Assembly: GCA_023622515.1 (NCBI GenBank)
Contig: JAMNZB010000055.1
Location: 1-50,859 of the forward strand
Source of the DNA: Bacillota bacterium
GTDB taxonomy: Bacteria > Bacillota > Clostridia > Saccharofermentanales > DTU023
Reading direction: 5' to 3'
DNA length: 50,859 nt
Positions 32,597-40,921 of this stretch are shown here, piece after piece; the first letter of the stretch is position 1, and each line of letters opens with the position of its first letter. A model generated the notes under the pieces. The model saw nothing but the letters and a program-made list of their open reading frames with translations, had not been told where the DNA came from and searched no databases. The position numbers and the translations under genes are program-made.

Positions 32597-33501
32597 TAAT
32601 AGGACCTCGCAAAAATTTTCTTCACAAAGGCTTTCAGCAGTCCACAGTCAAAACCTTTTTGCCTCAATTCAGATAGTTTTTCCTGAATTTCCTCCTGATA
32701 GGAAAGCAGCAGTTCAAGAAGCTTGTTTCTTCCATAAAATGCCAAGGCTGTAAACTTCCCGTCACGAAGATCTTTCCCCGTATTCTTTCCCAGTATCCTT
32801 GCATCAGCATCAATATCTAGCAAGTCGTCTTGAAATTGGAAGCTTCTCCCCAGCAAAACAGCAATATCTTCGAAGCAGAGTCTGATATCACTGCTGACCT
32901 CTGCAAGAATGCAAGGAAGCACTAGGGCAACGCGAAAGAGGGCTGCTGTTTTCAAATCAATCATTTCCAGGACTAGAGCTTCGCTCTTTGATTCTTCCGC
33001 TTTCCCCATGGCCTCAAGATCAATTACCTGCCCCCCGACCATGCCGCTAAAGCCGGAGGCTTTAGCAAAATAAGCGGCTGCAGACCGGGCGGCTAAACCG
33101 TCAGCACACCTGCGAATCAGAATTTCCATAGCACGGTTTAAAAGAGCGTCGCCGGCCAAAATGGCTATGGCTTCACCAAAAACAATGTGATTTGCCGGCT
33201 TACCACGCCGCATATCATCATCATCCATTGCCGGCAGGTCATCGTGAATAAGGGAATAGGCATGAATCATCTCAAGAGCGGCAGCATAGTCTAAAAGCAC
33301 CTCCTCGGGTAACGAAAAAATCTGCCCACTCAAATACAAGAGAGTGGCTCTAACCCGTTTTCCGCCGTTTAAAACACTATAGCGCATGGCGGATACTAGC
33401 CTGTCATAAGAGGATTGAGTCAAGGCAAGCTCTGCTGACAAATGCTCTTCCAGTTTTTCTAGAAACAAGATTGAATTTTCTGAAAATATCCGTCTAGTCA
33501 T
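32596..33501 (-). CDS. ispA: Polyprenyl (farnesyl/geranylgeranyl) diphosphate synthase
   Basis: 301-residue trans-prenyltransferase making C15/C20 diphosphates for undecaprenyl and quinone-type lipids. NGGKRVRATLLYL binds the substrate; the first Asp-rich motif LIHDDLPAMDDDD lies near residues 85-97 and the second, FQFQDDLLDIDAD, near 222. ATG 33501 is taken as start; it overlaps the xseB stop by 8 bp. A GTG at 33540 deep in xseB has no ribosome-binding site. Confidence 0.94.
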   Translation of the reverse strand: MTRRIFSENSILFLEKLEEHLSAELALTQSSYDRLVSAMRYSVLNGGKRVRATLLYLSGQIFSLPEEVLLDYAAALEMIHAYSLIHDDLPAMDDDDMRRGKPANHIVFGEAIAILAGDALLNRAMEILIRRCADGLAARSAAAYFAKASGFSGMVGGQVIDLEAMGKAEESKSEALVLEMIDLKTAALFRVALVLPCILAEVSSDIRLCFEDIAVLLGRSFQFQDDLLDIDADARILGKNTGKDLRDGKFTALAFYGRNKLLELLLSYQEEIQEKLSELRQKGFDCGLLKAFVKKIFARSY

Positions 33502-33739
33502 CGAAGGAAATTTCCTTTTCCAGTAATTCGCCTTCTTCACTAAAAGAAAGGATACTCATTTTTTCCTGCATGTCCCGGAGGATGCCGGAACAGTGCTTTG
33601 CTAAGGCTACACCTCTTTCGTATAGCATCGCTGATTCCTCAAGCTTCACTTCACCTTGCTCTAAACGCTTTACAATTGTCTCCAGCTCGGCAATGGCTTC
33701 CTCGTAGCTAAGTTCAATCTTTACTTCTTCTTTATTCAT
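33494..33739 (-). CDS. xseB: Exodeoxyribonuclease VII small subunit
   Basis: 81 residues with the XseB consensus SYEEAIAELETIVKRLEQGE, visible as AIAELETIVKRLEQGEVKLEES, and helical coiled-coil content. It forms ExoVII with XseA encoded 21 bp upstream. An AT-symmetric palindrome aaggaaatttcctt (33504-33517) lies in its last codons. Confidence 0.95.
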   Translation of the reverse strand: MNKEEVKIELSYEEAIAELETIVKRLEQGEVKLEESAMLYERGVALAKHCSGILRDMQEKMSILSFSEEGELLEKEISFDD

Positions 33740-33760
33740 AATTTTTTCCTTTCTCCTCGC

Positions 33761-35029
33761 CTAATTCACATGAATTTCCTTGGCACAAGCCTTAACTTCC
33801 CCATCAGCAAAAACAAGCTGTAAAGGCATATCTTTTTCTATATCCTGAGCCTTGGTCAACAGTTCACCGTTTTCGTCAAAAGCAGCAACAAAACCGCGTT
33901 GAAGAGTTTTCCAAGGATTGAGAACGTCTTTCTTTTGCTTTAATAAGCAAAGTTCATTTTCCTTCCTGTCATAGATTCGCCGGTAGGCAAGCTGAAGCAT
34001 GTTAATTAAATTTTCCAGCCTGTCTTGACGCAAGGTCAAAGAATGCTTGGGTGAGCGAAAAACAGGGTGCATATAAATTCTATCTAAGCGCTGTTCTTCA
34101 TTTTTTAAGCCGGCCTCAATGTGATAAACCAGCCTTTTACACAGACTTTGAAGAGCTTGTCTTTTCCAAGCAAGCGTATTCTGCCCAACACGCTCTAAAC
34201 GATAGAGCATGTCCTCCAGTTGTTTATACAGTTCTTCCTTGACAGGCACCGCAAGCTCAGCTGCAGCCGATGGCGTTGGCGCTCTTAAATCAGCAACAAA
34301 ATCCGAAATACTAAAATCGATTTCGTGGCCAACAGCAGAAATTACCGGAATCTTTGAGGCTAGGATGCTCTCGGCAACAATTTCCTCATTGAAAGCCCAT
34401 AAATCTTCAAGTGAACCACCACCCCGACCAACAATTAAAAGATCAACATCATTTAAGGCATTAAATAATTCGATGGCCTTGGCAATCTCTCCGGCTGCTC
34501 CCTCCCCTTGCACGCGCACCGGGATTAGCTGCAGCTCCAGTCCCGGCATACGTCTTAGGCTAACTTCAATAATATCTCGGACAGCAGCCCCATGACTTGA
34601 GGTCACAAGGCCTATTTTTTTGGGTAGAAAGGGAATTCTTTTTTTCCTCTCCGGCGAAAAATATCCTTTTTCCTCAAGTTTCTTTTTCAACTCTTCAAAT
34701 TCCTGCCAAAGCTTGCCAATACCGGCATGAGAAATTGAGCGCACATAAAGCTGATAGCGCCCGTCACGCTCATACAAGCCGACAGCGGCTTGCACGATAA
34801 TAGCATCACCGGCTTTAGGTAATTCTTTTTGCCGGGCAACATCACTTCGAAACATGACACAAGAAACCGCAGCCGCAGGGTCTTTAAGCGTAAAATAAAA
34901 ATGTCCGCTGGGATACAGTTTTGGCGAGGAACATTCACCTTCAACTTCAACATTAGCCAATCGTGGATTATTCAAATAGGAGGCTACAATAGCATTTAGC
35001 TCGCGAACACTAAGAGCCCTCTTGCTCAT
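33761..35029 (-). CDS. xseA: Exodeoxyribonuclease VII large subunit
   Basis: 422-residue catalytic subunit of ExoVII, which degrades single-stranded DNA. N-terminal OB fold: NVEVEGECSSPKLYPSGHFYFTLKD region; catalytic core: GLVTSSHGAAVRDI, GRGGGSLEDLWAFNEE, SAVGHEIDFSISDFVADLRAPTPSAAAE (recognised from VGHEIDF and RAPTPSAAAE). The C-terminal half is a coiled coil. The ATG 35029 overlaps the nusB end by 20 bp. Confidence 0.96.
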   Translation of the reverse strand: MSKRALSVRELNAIVASYLNNPRLANVEVEGECSSPKLYPSGHFYFTLKDPAAAVSCVMFRSDVARQKELPKAGDAIIVQAAVGLYERDGRYQLYVRSISHAGIGKLWQEFEELKKKLEEKGYFSPERKKRIPFLPKKIGLVTSSHGAAVRDIIEVSLRRMPGLELQLIPVRVQGEGAAGEIAKAIELFNALNDVDLLIVGRGGGSLEDLWAFNEEIVAESILASKIPVISAVGHEIDFSISDFVADLRAPTPSAAAELAVPVKEELYKQLEDMLYRLERVGQNTLAWKRQALQSLCKRLVYHIEAGLKNEEQRLDRIYMHPVFRSPKHSLTLRQDRLENLINMLQLAYRRIYDRKENELCLLKQKKDVLNPWKTLQRGFVAAFDENGELLTKAQDIEKDMPLQLVFADGEVKACAKEIHVN

Positions 35030-35435
35030 TTCTTTTCTCCCTCTTTCTTTGTAAGCCGCCTAATACCGCATTGATATAAGATCTGGCATTATCATCGCAA
35101 TATCTTTTGGTCAGAATAACGGCTTCAGAAATTGCTACGGCATCCGGAACATTCTGATTAAAATCCATTTCAAATAAAGCAAGGCGCAAAATATTTTTAT
35201 CTAAGATAGGCAAACGCTCAAAACGCCATCCGATAAGCATCGGCTCTATTTCCGCATCAAGGCTGTCTTTATGCCTTTGCACCCCTTCAACTAAAAAATC
35301 AAAATAGGCCAATTCTTCCTTGCCCATAGGAAAAGAGTCAAGGAATAAGCGCCGTTGTTCTTCTCTATCCTCATCATGAATGGATAACTGATAGAGAAAA
35401 CGCAGGGCATTCTCTCTTATTTCACTTCGTCTCAC
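35010..35435 (-). CDS. nusB: Transcription antitermination factor NusB
   Basis: 141-residue all-helical RNA-binding protein of the rRNA antitermination complex. Features: RRSEIRENALRFLYQLSI at the start, a stretch ILDKNILRLALFEM, and the C-terminal AVILTKRYCDDNARSYINAVLGGL, all typical. Start is GTG 35435, with TAAGGAG 5 nt upstream. It follows the Asp23/AmaP module, a neighbourhood found across Bacillota. Confidence 0.94.
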   Translation of the reverse strand: MRRSEIRENALRFLYQLSIHDEDREEQRRLFLDSFPMGKEELAYFDFLVEGVQRHKDSLDAEIEPMLIGWRFERLPILDKNILRLALFEMDFNQNVPDAVAISEAVILTKRYCDDNARSYINAVLGGLQRKREKRNEQEGS

Positions 35436-35444
35436 AAAAACTCC

Positions 35445-35696
35445 TTACCTAAAAAATCCCGGTGGGAAAATTTTGTCCAACAGCTCTTTAAGGCCACCGT
35501 GCCGCTGAATCAAGCGAATGCCGAGCACATAGCCCAAGCAAGTCAAAAATAAAACAAAAAGAGTCCTCCAAAAGCCGAATGTCACCAAAAGGAGACCGAC
35601 TACAAATCCTAAAATCCCCCCTTTAGCTCCGCTGTTAAGCTGGGATATATCTTCCGCAATTTGCCTGAGTAAAGTTTTTCTTTCCGGAGTTCTCAT
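35445..35696 (-). CDS. DUF2273 small integral membrane protein
   Basis: 83 residues, two hydrophobic segments in tandem (about 25-60) with GGILGFVVGLLLVTFGFWRT-like content, ending in KIFPPGFFR. It is the third member of the conserved asp23-amaP-DUF2273 group and likely associates with AmaP in the membrane. Function unknown. Confidence 0.85.
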   Translation of the reverse strand: MRTPERKTLLRQIAEDISQLNSGAKGGILGFVVGLLLVTFGFWRTLFVLFLTCLGYVLGIRLIQRHGGLKELLDKIFPPGFFR

Positions 35697-35702
35697 GTTT
35701 TA

Positions 35703-36254
35703 TCACCGTCCAACACGCGAGGATACTTCATCTACTTGGCTAACTTTTATCGGTACTTCAACAACTTCAATACCGGTATAGCGCTCTATATCCTTCTTAA
35801 CCCGCTCCTGTACACGGTTCATCATGGTAGGAATCTCAACGTCCGAGTAGGCTGTCAAATTTAAGCTAACCGATATTTTATCACCTTCTTTGGGGGCTAC
35901 TCTTGCTTTGACTGTCTTAACACCGGATTGAGCCGTCTTGGCCGCATTTAGAGCGATGCTCTCAATAGCATCAACACCGATATCAATGGTACCCAGATTA
36001 CTCGACCGCACTCTTGCCTTATGGAGTCTGCCACTCATTATAGCAAGCAGCATTACTGCTGTACCGGCTATAAATAAAGCTATTGCGATAACAATAATGG
36101 CCGGCCTCCAGGTCGGATCTTTTTGAATCCTTAACAAAAATGCAATCATGCCGCTCATAACCAGTTCTGATAAAAACATCAAGATGGTTAATAATGAGCT
36201 AACTGCAATAAGAAAGGAAAAAACTATGCTCAATACTCTTGACCATCGGCTCAT
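35703..36254 (-). CDS. amaP: Alkaline-shock membrane anchor protein AmaP
   Basis: 183 residues: TM helices at about 5-33 and 50-73, then a cytoplasmic Asp23-like domain (about 90-180) with IDIGVDAIESIALNAAK and a C-terminal beta segment IEVVEVPIKVSQV. In staphylococci AmaP anchors Asp23 at the membrane. Its start overlaps the asp23 stop by 4 bp (ATGA). Confidence 0.88.
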   Translation of the reverse strand: MSRWSRVLSIVFSFLIAVSSLLTILMFLSELVMSGMIAFLLRIQKDPTWRPAIIVIAIALFIAGTAVMLLAIMSGRLHKARVRSSNLGTIDIGVDAIESIALNAAKTAQSGVKTVKARVAPKEGDKISVSLNLTAYSDVEIPTMMNRVQERVKKDIERYTGIEVVEVPIKVSQVDEVSSRVGR

Positions 36255-36628
36255 GAAGTAGGAACCTCCTCTATCACACCCATAACCTGAACATTGACTT
36301 CGTTCACAAGGAGCCCCGTAAACTCTTCAACATCAGATTTAATCCGTTCTTGGACTTCCCAAGCAACATCAGGGAGTATACATCCGTAATACATAATAGG
36401 GTATACATCAATATTGACTATAGCAGAATCGGACCGATCAAAACGAACGCGGACTCCTTTTCCATAGTGCTCGGCACCAAAGGCCTCCTTCAAGGAAACC
36501 ACAAGTCCGGAATCAAGGCTTGCTACTCCGGAAACTTGCATAGCTGCCTCAGCAGCATACTGGGCGATAAAGCCTTGAGATAAACTCCGCTCCCCTTTTA
36601 TTGATGTATACTCACTATAATCGACCAT
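36251..36628 (-). CDS. Asp23/Gls24 family envelope stress protein
   Basis: 125 residues of the Asp23 family: KGERSLSQGFIAQYAAEAAMQVSGV at the start (recognised from IAQYAAEAAMQVSGV), VDVYPIMYYG-like central strand (NIDVYPIMYYG) and ERIKSDVEEFTGLLVNEVNVQV. These small proteins coat the membrane via AmaP. ATG 36628 sits 9 bp after the efp stop, so it belongs to the efp operon. Confidence 0.9.
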   Translation of the reverse strand: MVDYSEYTSIKGERSLSQGFIAQYAAEAAMQVSGVASLDSGLVVSLKEAFGAEHYGKGVRVRFDRSDSAIVNIDVYPIMYYGCILPDVAWEVQERIKSDVEEFTGLLVNEVNVQVMGVIEEVPTS

Positions 36629-36637
36629 GACAATAGA

Positions 36638-37201
36638 CTAACCTTTGGCTCTCTCCATGTAAGTCCCGGTTCGGGTATCAATACGGATTACATCACCCTG
36701 GTTGATGAACAGAGGAACGCGCAATTCCGCACCAGTTTCTACTACACATGTCTTGGTCGCATTTGTTGCTGTATCACCGCGAACACCCGGTTCGCATTCG
36801 GTAACAAGCAGTTCAACAAAATAGGGTAGTTCGATGCTGATTACTTCACCTTTATGTGACACCATATGGACTTCCATATTTTCTTTTAAATAGGGCAGAC
36901 CATCAGCTATAAGCTCTTTATCGACAGGAATTTGCTCAAAGTTTTCCGTATTCATGAAATAATATAAATTACCGTCATTATAGAGGTATTGCATGTCGTT
37001 TCTATTCAAATAGACTTCTTCAAATTTTTCTGTTGGAGAAAAGCTGTGTTCAACAACGGCTCCTGTTCTGATATTTCTATATTTCGTACGAACAAAAGCA
37101 GCACCCTTTCCGGGTTTTACATGCTGAAACTCTACAACTGTATAAAGCTGTCCATCCATTTCAAAGTTTACACCGTTGCGAAAATCTCCTGCACTTATCA
37201 T
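36638..37201 (-). CDS. efp: Translation elongation factor P
   Basis: 187 residues with three beta-barrel domains. [39 protein letters not shown] is clearly EF-P; the tip loop PGKGAA carries Lys at about position 32, the residue modified in other bacteria. It relieves ribosome stalling at polyproline; the proline runs of the L,D-transpeptidase at 49.4 kb would be a local substrate. ATG 37201 has GAGGAGG upstream and a promoter at 37243-37271. Confidence 0.96.
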   Translation of the reverse strand: MISAGDFRNGVNFEMDGQLYTVVEFQHVKPGKGAAFVRTKYRNIRTGAVVEHSFSPTEKFEEVYLNRNDMQYLYNDGNLYYFMNTENFEQIPVDKELIADGLPYLKENMEVHMVSHKGEVISIELPYFVELLVTECEPGVRGDTATNATKTCVVETGAELRVPLFINQGDVIRIDTRTGTYMERAKG

Positions 37202-37242
37202 CTTATTATCCTCCTCGTATATGTGGTCTTATTAACTCATAT

Positions 37243-37271
37243 ATTTTATGTCATAGGCTTAATCTCTGCAA
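37243..37271 (-). promoter_or_regulatory. Promoter of the efp operon
   Basis: On the minus strand TTGCAG (37266-37271), 17-bp spacer, TAAAAT (37243-37248), in the gap between yqeG and efp. Confidence 0.65.
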
Positions 37272-37281
37272 GATTTACCCC

Positions 37282-37803
37282 TTAAATTCTCGGGGCTGTT
37301 TCCGCTTTTGCAGGATTTTGCCCAAAAATACATAATATTTTTTCCAGATAACGCTTAAATCTTAAAAAGCCTTTTTCTTTACCGCCTAAAGGTTCAACCA
37401 ATAAGACCGGGGCTCCTAGAAATCTTCCACACCACAAGTCGGTAAAAATTTGATCACCTGCCAAAAGAACTTCCCGAGGACTAAGCTTATGTGTGTTCAG
37501 ATAGCGTTTCACCTGATAGGTCAAAGGTTTGGCCGCCTGGCCTACATAGGGTAAATTATAAGGGGCACAAAATTCCTCTGCCCTTTCTCTTTTTGCATTC
37601 GATAGAATAGCAAAACTCAAACCGGCTTCCTCGAGCGAACGACAAACTTCCTTGGTACGCCGGCCGGCTTTTTTTGCCCCATGTTCTTCTAAAGTATTAT
37701 CAACATCAAGAAAAACGTGACTGATACCCCTCTCACGCAACTGAAGCCAATCCACCTTAAGTAAATCGTCAGTGTAATAATCAGGAATAAAGAATTTAGC
37801 CAT
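37282..37803 (-). CDS. yqeG: YqeG-family HAD phosphatase
   Basis: 173-residue HAD superfamily IIIA phosphatase. Motif I is FLDVDNTLEEHG (DxDxT), motif II AILSNAKRE, and LLAGDQIFTDLWCG is motif IV with the terminal Asp. Physiological substrate is unknown; YqeG-type proteins resemble mitochondrial PGP phosphatases, so phosphatidylglycerol-phosphate is one possibility. ATG 37803 follows GGGGAGGAAGTC, and an extended -10 promoter is at 37834-37839. It heads the long efp-to-hut gene series. Confidence 0.85.
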   Translation of the reverse strand: MAKFFIPDYYTDDLLKVDWLQLRERGISHVFLDVDNTLEEHGAKKAGRRTKEVCRSLEEAGLSFAILSNAKRERAEEFCAPYNLPYVGQAAKPLTYQVKRYLNTHKLSPREVLLAGDQIFTDLWCGRFLGAPVLLVEPLGGKEKGFLRFKRYLEKILCIFGQNPAKAETAPRI

Positions 37804-37830
37804 GACTTCCTCCCCTTCTTTACTGTCCGC

Positions 37831-37859
37831 TTGATTATAGCATGTATTTAAAGTAAAAT
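37831..37859. promoter_or_regulatory. Overlapping divergent promoters for lysC (+) and yqeG (-)
   Basis: Plus strand: TTGATT (37831-37836), 17-bp spacer, TAAAAT (37854-37859). Minus strand: extended -10 TGcTATAAT whose hexamer occupies 37834-37839, i.e. inside the plus-strand -35 box. RNA polymerase cannot occupy both at once, so the two transcripts may compete. Confidence 0.65.
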
Positions 37860-37910
37860 ATTTCCGCTAAATACGTCCTTAATGGAAGAATTCCCCGGTG
37901 AGGTTGCTCG

Positions 37911-39101
37911 ATGAAAGTTGTAAAATTTGGTGGAACATCTCTTGCCACAGCTGAACGTTTTAAAACGGCTGTTGATATTATTCTTAGCGACCCGGAAAGG
38001 CGTGTCTGTATTTGTTCGGCACCGGGAAGGCAAACTAGAGAGGATATCAAGGTTACGGATCTTCTCATCCAATTGGCAGCTGCTGAGGATGCTCAACAAG
38101 CAAGTCTCTTCCGTCAAAAGATAGAGAATCGCTTTACTCAAATTTCCAAGGATTTACAGCTGGATACAGATGATATCTTAGGCGGAGCGCCCATAATCGA
38201 TTTTTTGGAACAAGAAGAGCATAATGCGCTCAACGAGCAGGATAATCCCTATGACCGTCTGCTTCCACTTGGAGAATTTTTTTCAGCCTCCTTGATGGCC
38301 TCCTATTTACGGAAACGAGGTGTCAGGGCAAAACTCATTGATGCCGGAGAAATAGGCATCCACGTCTACCACGGAAAAGAAAGTTATCATGTCCACAACA
38401 AGTCCTTACGCTATTTGCGGGAAAATTTAAATGAAAGCTTAAAAGAGTTCGAGATTATTGTAGTCCCCGGCTTTTACGGAAAAGATAAATGGGGGAAGCG
38501 ACGCCCTCTCTCACGTGGCGGATCAGATGTTACAGCAAGTTGGATTGCCGCCGCACTATCGGCATCTTGCGAGATTTGGACGGATGTTAGCGGGGTTTAT
38601 GAGGCAGATCCAAAGTTGATACCGGCCGCTTGGTCAATTCCCTTTTTAAGTTATGATGAAATGTTGGCTATGGCACGTTTTGGCGCCCAGGTTCTCCATC
38701 CTGAGGCAATCAAGCCAATTCTAAAGGCCGGACAAAAAATGTTTATAAAGAATTCTTTTAAACCAAATGACTTTGGTACCGAAATAAATGAGTATAATTT
38801 GAGTAAGCGGGTTGCTCCACTTGCTGTCAGCATGAAAAGAACAAGTATCACAAATCTTATTGCCCTTAACGGTGAAGGTATTGAAGAGCGACAAGATTTA
38901 GCAAGACGCGGCTTAGCTCTCATGCAAAGTATCGATAAGAATGCCCAGATTATCGATGAAGTAAAAACTCCGGCCTGCCTCCTTTACACAGTTAGGGATG
39001 AATATGCCCTTCAAGCCTATCGAGCACTTTGGTTTAATTTTATTGAATTGAGCAGTTGGAACCCTAGCGGAGAGTATAATCTAGTATCTCCGAAGTATTG
39101 A
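37911..39101 (+). CDS. Aspartate kinase with reduced regulatory region
   Basis: 396-residue aspartokinase phosphorylating L-aspartate at the head of lysine, threonine, methionine and diaminopimelate synthesis. The catalytic domain is clear: VVKFGGTSLA at the N-terminus, LLPLGEFFSASLMASYL, GFYGKD, LSRGGSDVTASWIAAAL, and DVSGVYEADPK. After about residue 300 the pair of ACT domains expected (some 150 residues) is only about 95 residues and poorly matched, so feedback control by lysine or threonine may be altered or absent. ATG 37911 follows GAGG at 7 nt. No other pathway gene adjoins. The end overlaps the convergent gene by 38 bp. Confidence 0.9.
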   Translation: MKVVKFGGTSLATAERFKTAVDIILSDPERRVCICSAPGRQTREDIKVTDLLIQLAAAEDAQQASLFRQKIENRFTQISKDLQLDTDDILGGAPIIDFLEQEEHNALNEQDNPYDRLLPLGEFFSASLMASYLRKRGVRAKLIDAGEIGIHVYHGKESYHVHNKSLRYLRENLNESLKEFEIIVVPGFYGKDKWGKRRPLSRGGSDVTASWIAAALSASCEIWTDVSGVYEADPKLIPAAWSIPFLSYDEMLAMARFGAQVLHPEAIKPILKAGQKMFIKNSFKPNDFGTEINEYNLSKRVAPLAVSMKRTSITNLIALNGEGIEERQDLARRGLALMQSIDKNAQIIDEVKTPACLLYTVRDEYALQAYRALWFNFIELSSWNPSGEYNLVSPKY

Positions 39102-40905
39102 TGATGCCGGAAAAATAGCCCAGCGGATTGGAAAGGCTTCCGCCATTGACAGCAATACGGTCAAAATGGACATATTTTCTTGCAAAATAGTGATATGGCT
39201 TAGGGCCTTGGCCAAATAATATTTTCAAACCCCGGTTTAGCATAAAGGATAAGGCCTCTTCATTTTGATAAACATGGCTTCCATTGGGAAAAACAAAGCT
39301 ATGTACTTCATCAAGCCAAGGAGTCATTAGAGAAGCCCATTGGTCAATTTCACGACTTAACTCTTCCCGGTTTAAATTGGCTGTATCGTAGCCTACATAG
39401 CCTGCAGAGGCAAAATCCCACCCCTTTTTTATCAGATAATTCATCAGGCCCGACACTTCTTCGCGGTGGGCAAGCAATTCTTCTTCCGTTACATCAGGGT
39501 ATACTTCACCAACTCTCGCCCAAGCTTCTTGGCTGCCCACAACCTCCTCTTGGGAAATGGTAAAGCCGAAGAGGCTTTCATCACAATTTAGAGCGATAAC
39601 CGCCTTTGCACCATCAAAAGAAAAATCAGGATGTTCAGCCAAAAAATCTTCTAAAATCGGAATCGCATCTAAATGTCTCCCCTTCGCATCTCCTGCTTCC
39701 GCAATAATGGCGCCGTCTTCCATATATAAGCGGCTGGCTGTTCCGGCTACTTGATTTAAAACAGAATATTGCCAAGAGTCAAAAACTAAAATAACCGGTT
39801 TCTTACCGTTAGGCACAACAAAGGAGGCATGGCGTTCCGGCCAAGCTTCAATTTGTCTGGGTGATACGAGAACATAGTCATTCTGATACAGCTGAAGAAG
39901 AAAGTTTTCAAATTCTGTAGTTGTAATCAAGGCGCTGCGGGCATAAGCTTCTTCTATGCTTCGGGAAAAGGCAAGTTCCGGCCTGGCAACCAGAGGGCGA
40001 ACCGCAAACACATCAACGAGACCGTCCCATGTCTTTAATGATACGGGTAACTTGCCATCGCAAAAGGCCAGGCGCTCACTAAGTTCCTTGCGTTCGGGAA
40101 AGACCTTGTACATTAATTTTAGCAAATTATGAGCGGTATAATACTGTTCAGCCTCAATCATATTACTAGTTAAGTTCATTAAGTTGGAATATTCCCGACG
40201 CTGATAGGTTAAAAGGCGAAAACTTGCATAATCTCTGGCAAATCTGGATCCCTTATCATCAGTGGCTAAACTCTCCCAAGTTTGCCAGGTAAGTTGCCAG
40301 TTTTCCCCTTTTTCAAGTTCTTCCGCCCGTTTAAAATCGGCTATTTTCTCAACAAGACTATCTTTTTGTTCCATCAAATCATTAATAAACAAAGTCATCG
40401 GGCGAACATCGATAAAATTTCTCAAGACATGATCCCAAGTTTCAGGGCTAACTTCACCTTCCAGTAAAGCTTCCGTTAAAGAACGCAACTCAGGAACAAT
40501 ATGCATTGAAGTAAGAAATTTCAGCTGAGACATATTTTCCTTCTCTTCAGCCGTCAAATTTTCTCCATTCATGACGCGCTCTACAAGTATGGCCAACCGC
40601 TCTCCAACAGTAGCTTCAATGGCAAGCTGAACCTCTTTCATGGGGAGCCTCTTGTCCAGCGAATTATCCAAGTCAGTTGCCTTGCGCTGGATCTCGTAAT
40701 AGATGTTCATGGCCTCTGCATACTGTACATTATCCAGGGCCTCAACGAAGGTCTCGTAAGCCGCTTTATTATCTTGCTTAATCCTGAACAAGATAAGGCT
40801 GACAACAAAAACAGCAGATAGGAGGGCTATTAAGACATACAGCACAGCCTTCTTATTGATGGCCCGCTTGGGCTTATCATATATATATTCGTTTTTCTTT
40901 ATCAT
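39064..40905 (-). CDS. Membrane-anchored protein with degenerate polysaccharide-deacetylase-like domain
   Basis: 613 residues. A basic N-terminus and one TM helix (about 20-41) precede a long helical extracytoplasmic region (about 45-290), then a beta/alpha domain resembling NodB-type polysaccharide deacetylases: ALITTTEFENFLLQLYQNDYVLVSPRQ region (seen as FENFLLQLYQNDYVLVS), KKPVILVFDSW where active enzymes have TFDDG, and a later KKGWDFASAGYVGY plus HSFVFPNGSH. The metal-binding Asp pair is changed to Asp-Ser, so hydrolase activity is doubtful. It may bind glycan or act as a wall-associated scaffold. It lies 17 bp after parC and its start has GGAG only 1-2 nt upstream. Confidence 0.7.
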   Translation of the reverse strand: MIKKNEYIYDKPKRAINKKAVLYVLIALLSAVFVVSLILFRIKQDNKAAYETFVEALDNVQYAEAMNIYYEIQRKATDLDNSLDKRLPMKEVQLAIEATVGERLAILVERVMNGENLTAEEKENMSQLKFLTSMHIVPELRSLTEALLEGEVSPETWDHVLRNFIDVRPMTLFINDLMEQKDSLVEKIADFKRAEELEKGENWQLTWQTWESLATDDKGSRFARDYASFRLLTYQRREYSNLMNLTSNMIEAEQYYTAHNLLKLMYKVFPERKELSERLAFCDGKLPVSLKTWDGLVDVFAVRPLVARPELAFSRSIEEAYARSALITTTEFENFLLQLYQNDYVLVSPRQIEAWPERHASFVVPNGKKPVILVFDSWQYSVLNQVAGTASRLYMEDGAIIAEAGDAKGRHLDAIPILEDFLAEHPDFSFDGAKAVIALNCDESLFGFTISQEEVVGSQEAWARVGEVYPDVTEEELLAHREEVSGLMNYLIKKGWDFASAGYVGYDTANLNREELSREIDQWASLMTPWLDEVHSFVFPNGSHVYQNEEALSFMLNRGLKILFGQGPKPYHYFARKYVHFDRIAVNGGSLSNPLGYFSGIINTSEILDYTLR

Positions 40906-40921
40906 TCTCCGTTAACTGTCC

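Noticed and set aside
33504-33517. Palindrome aaggaaatttcctt before ispA as an operator
   Set aside because: It falls in codons of xseB (KEISF) within a cotranscribed operon, and a zero-loop palindrome cannot fold as an RNA hairpin; likely chance.
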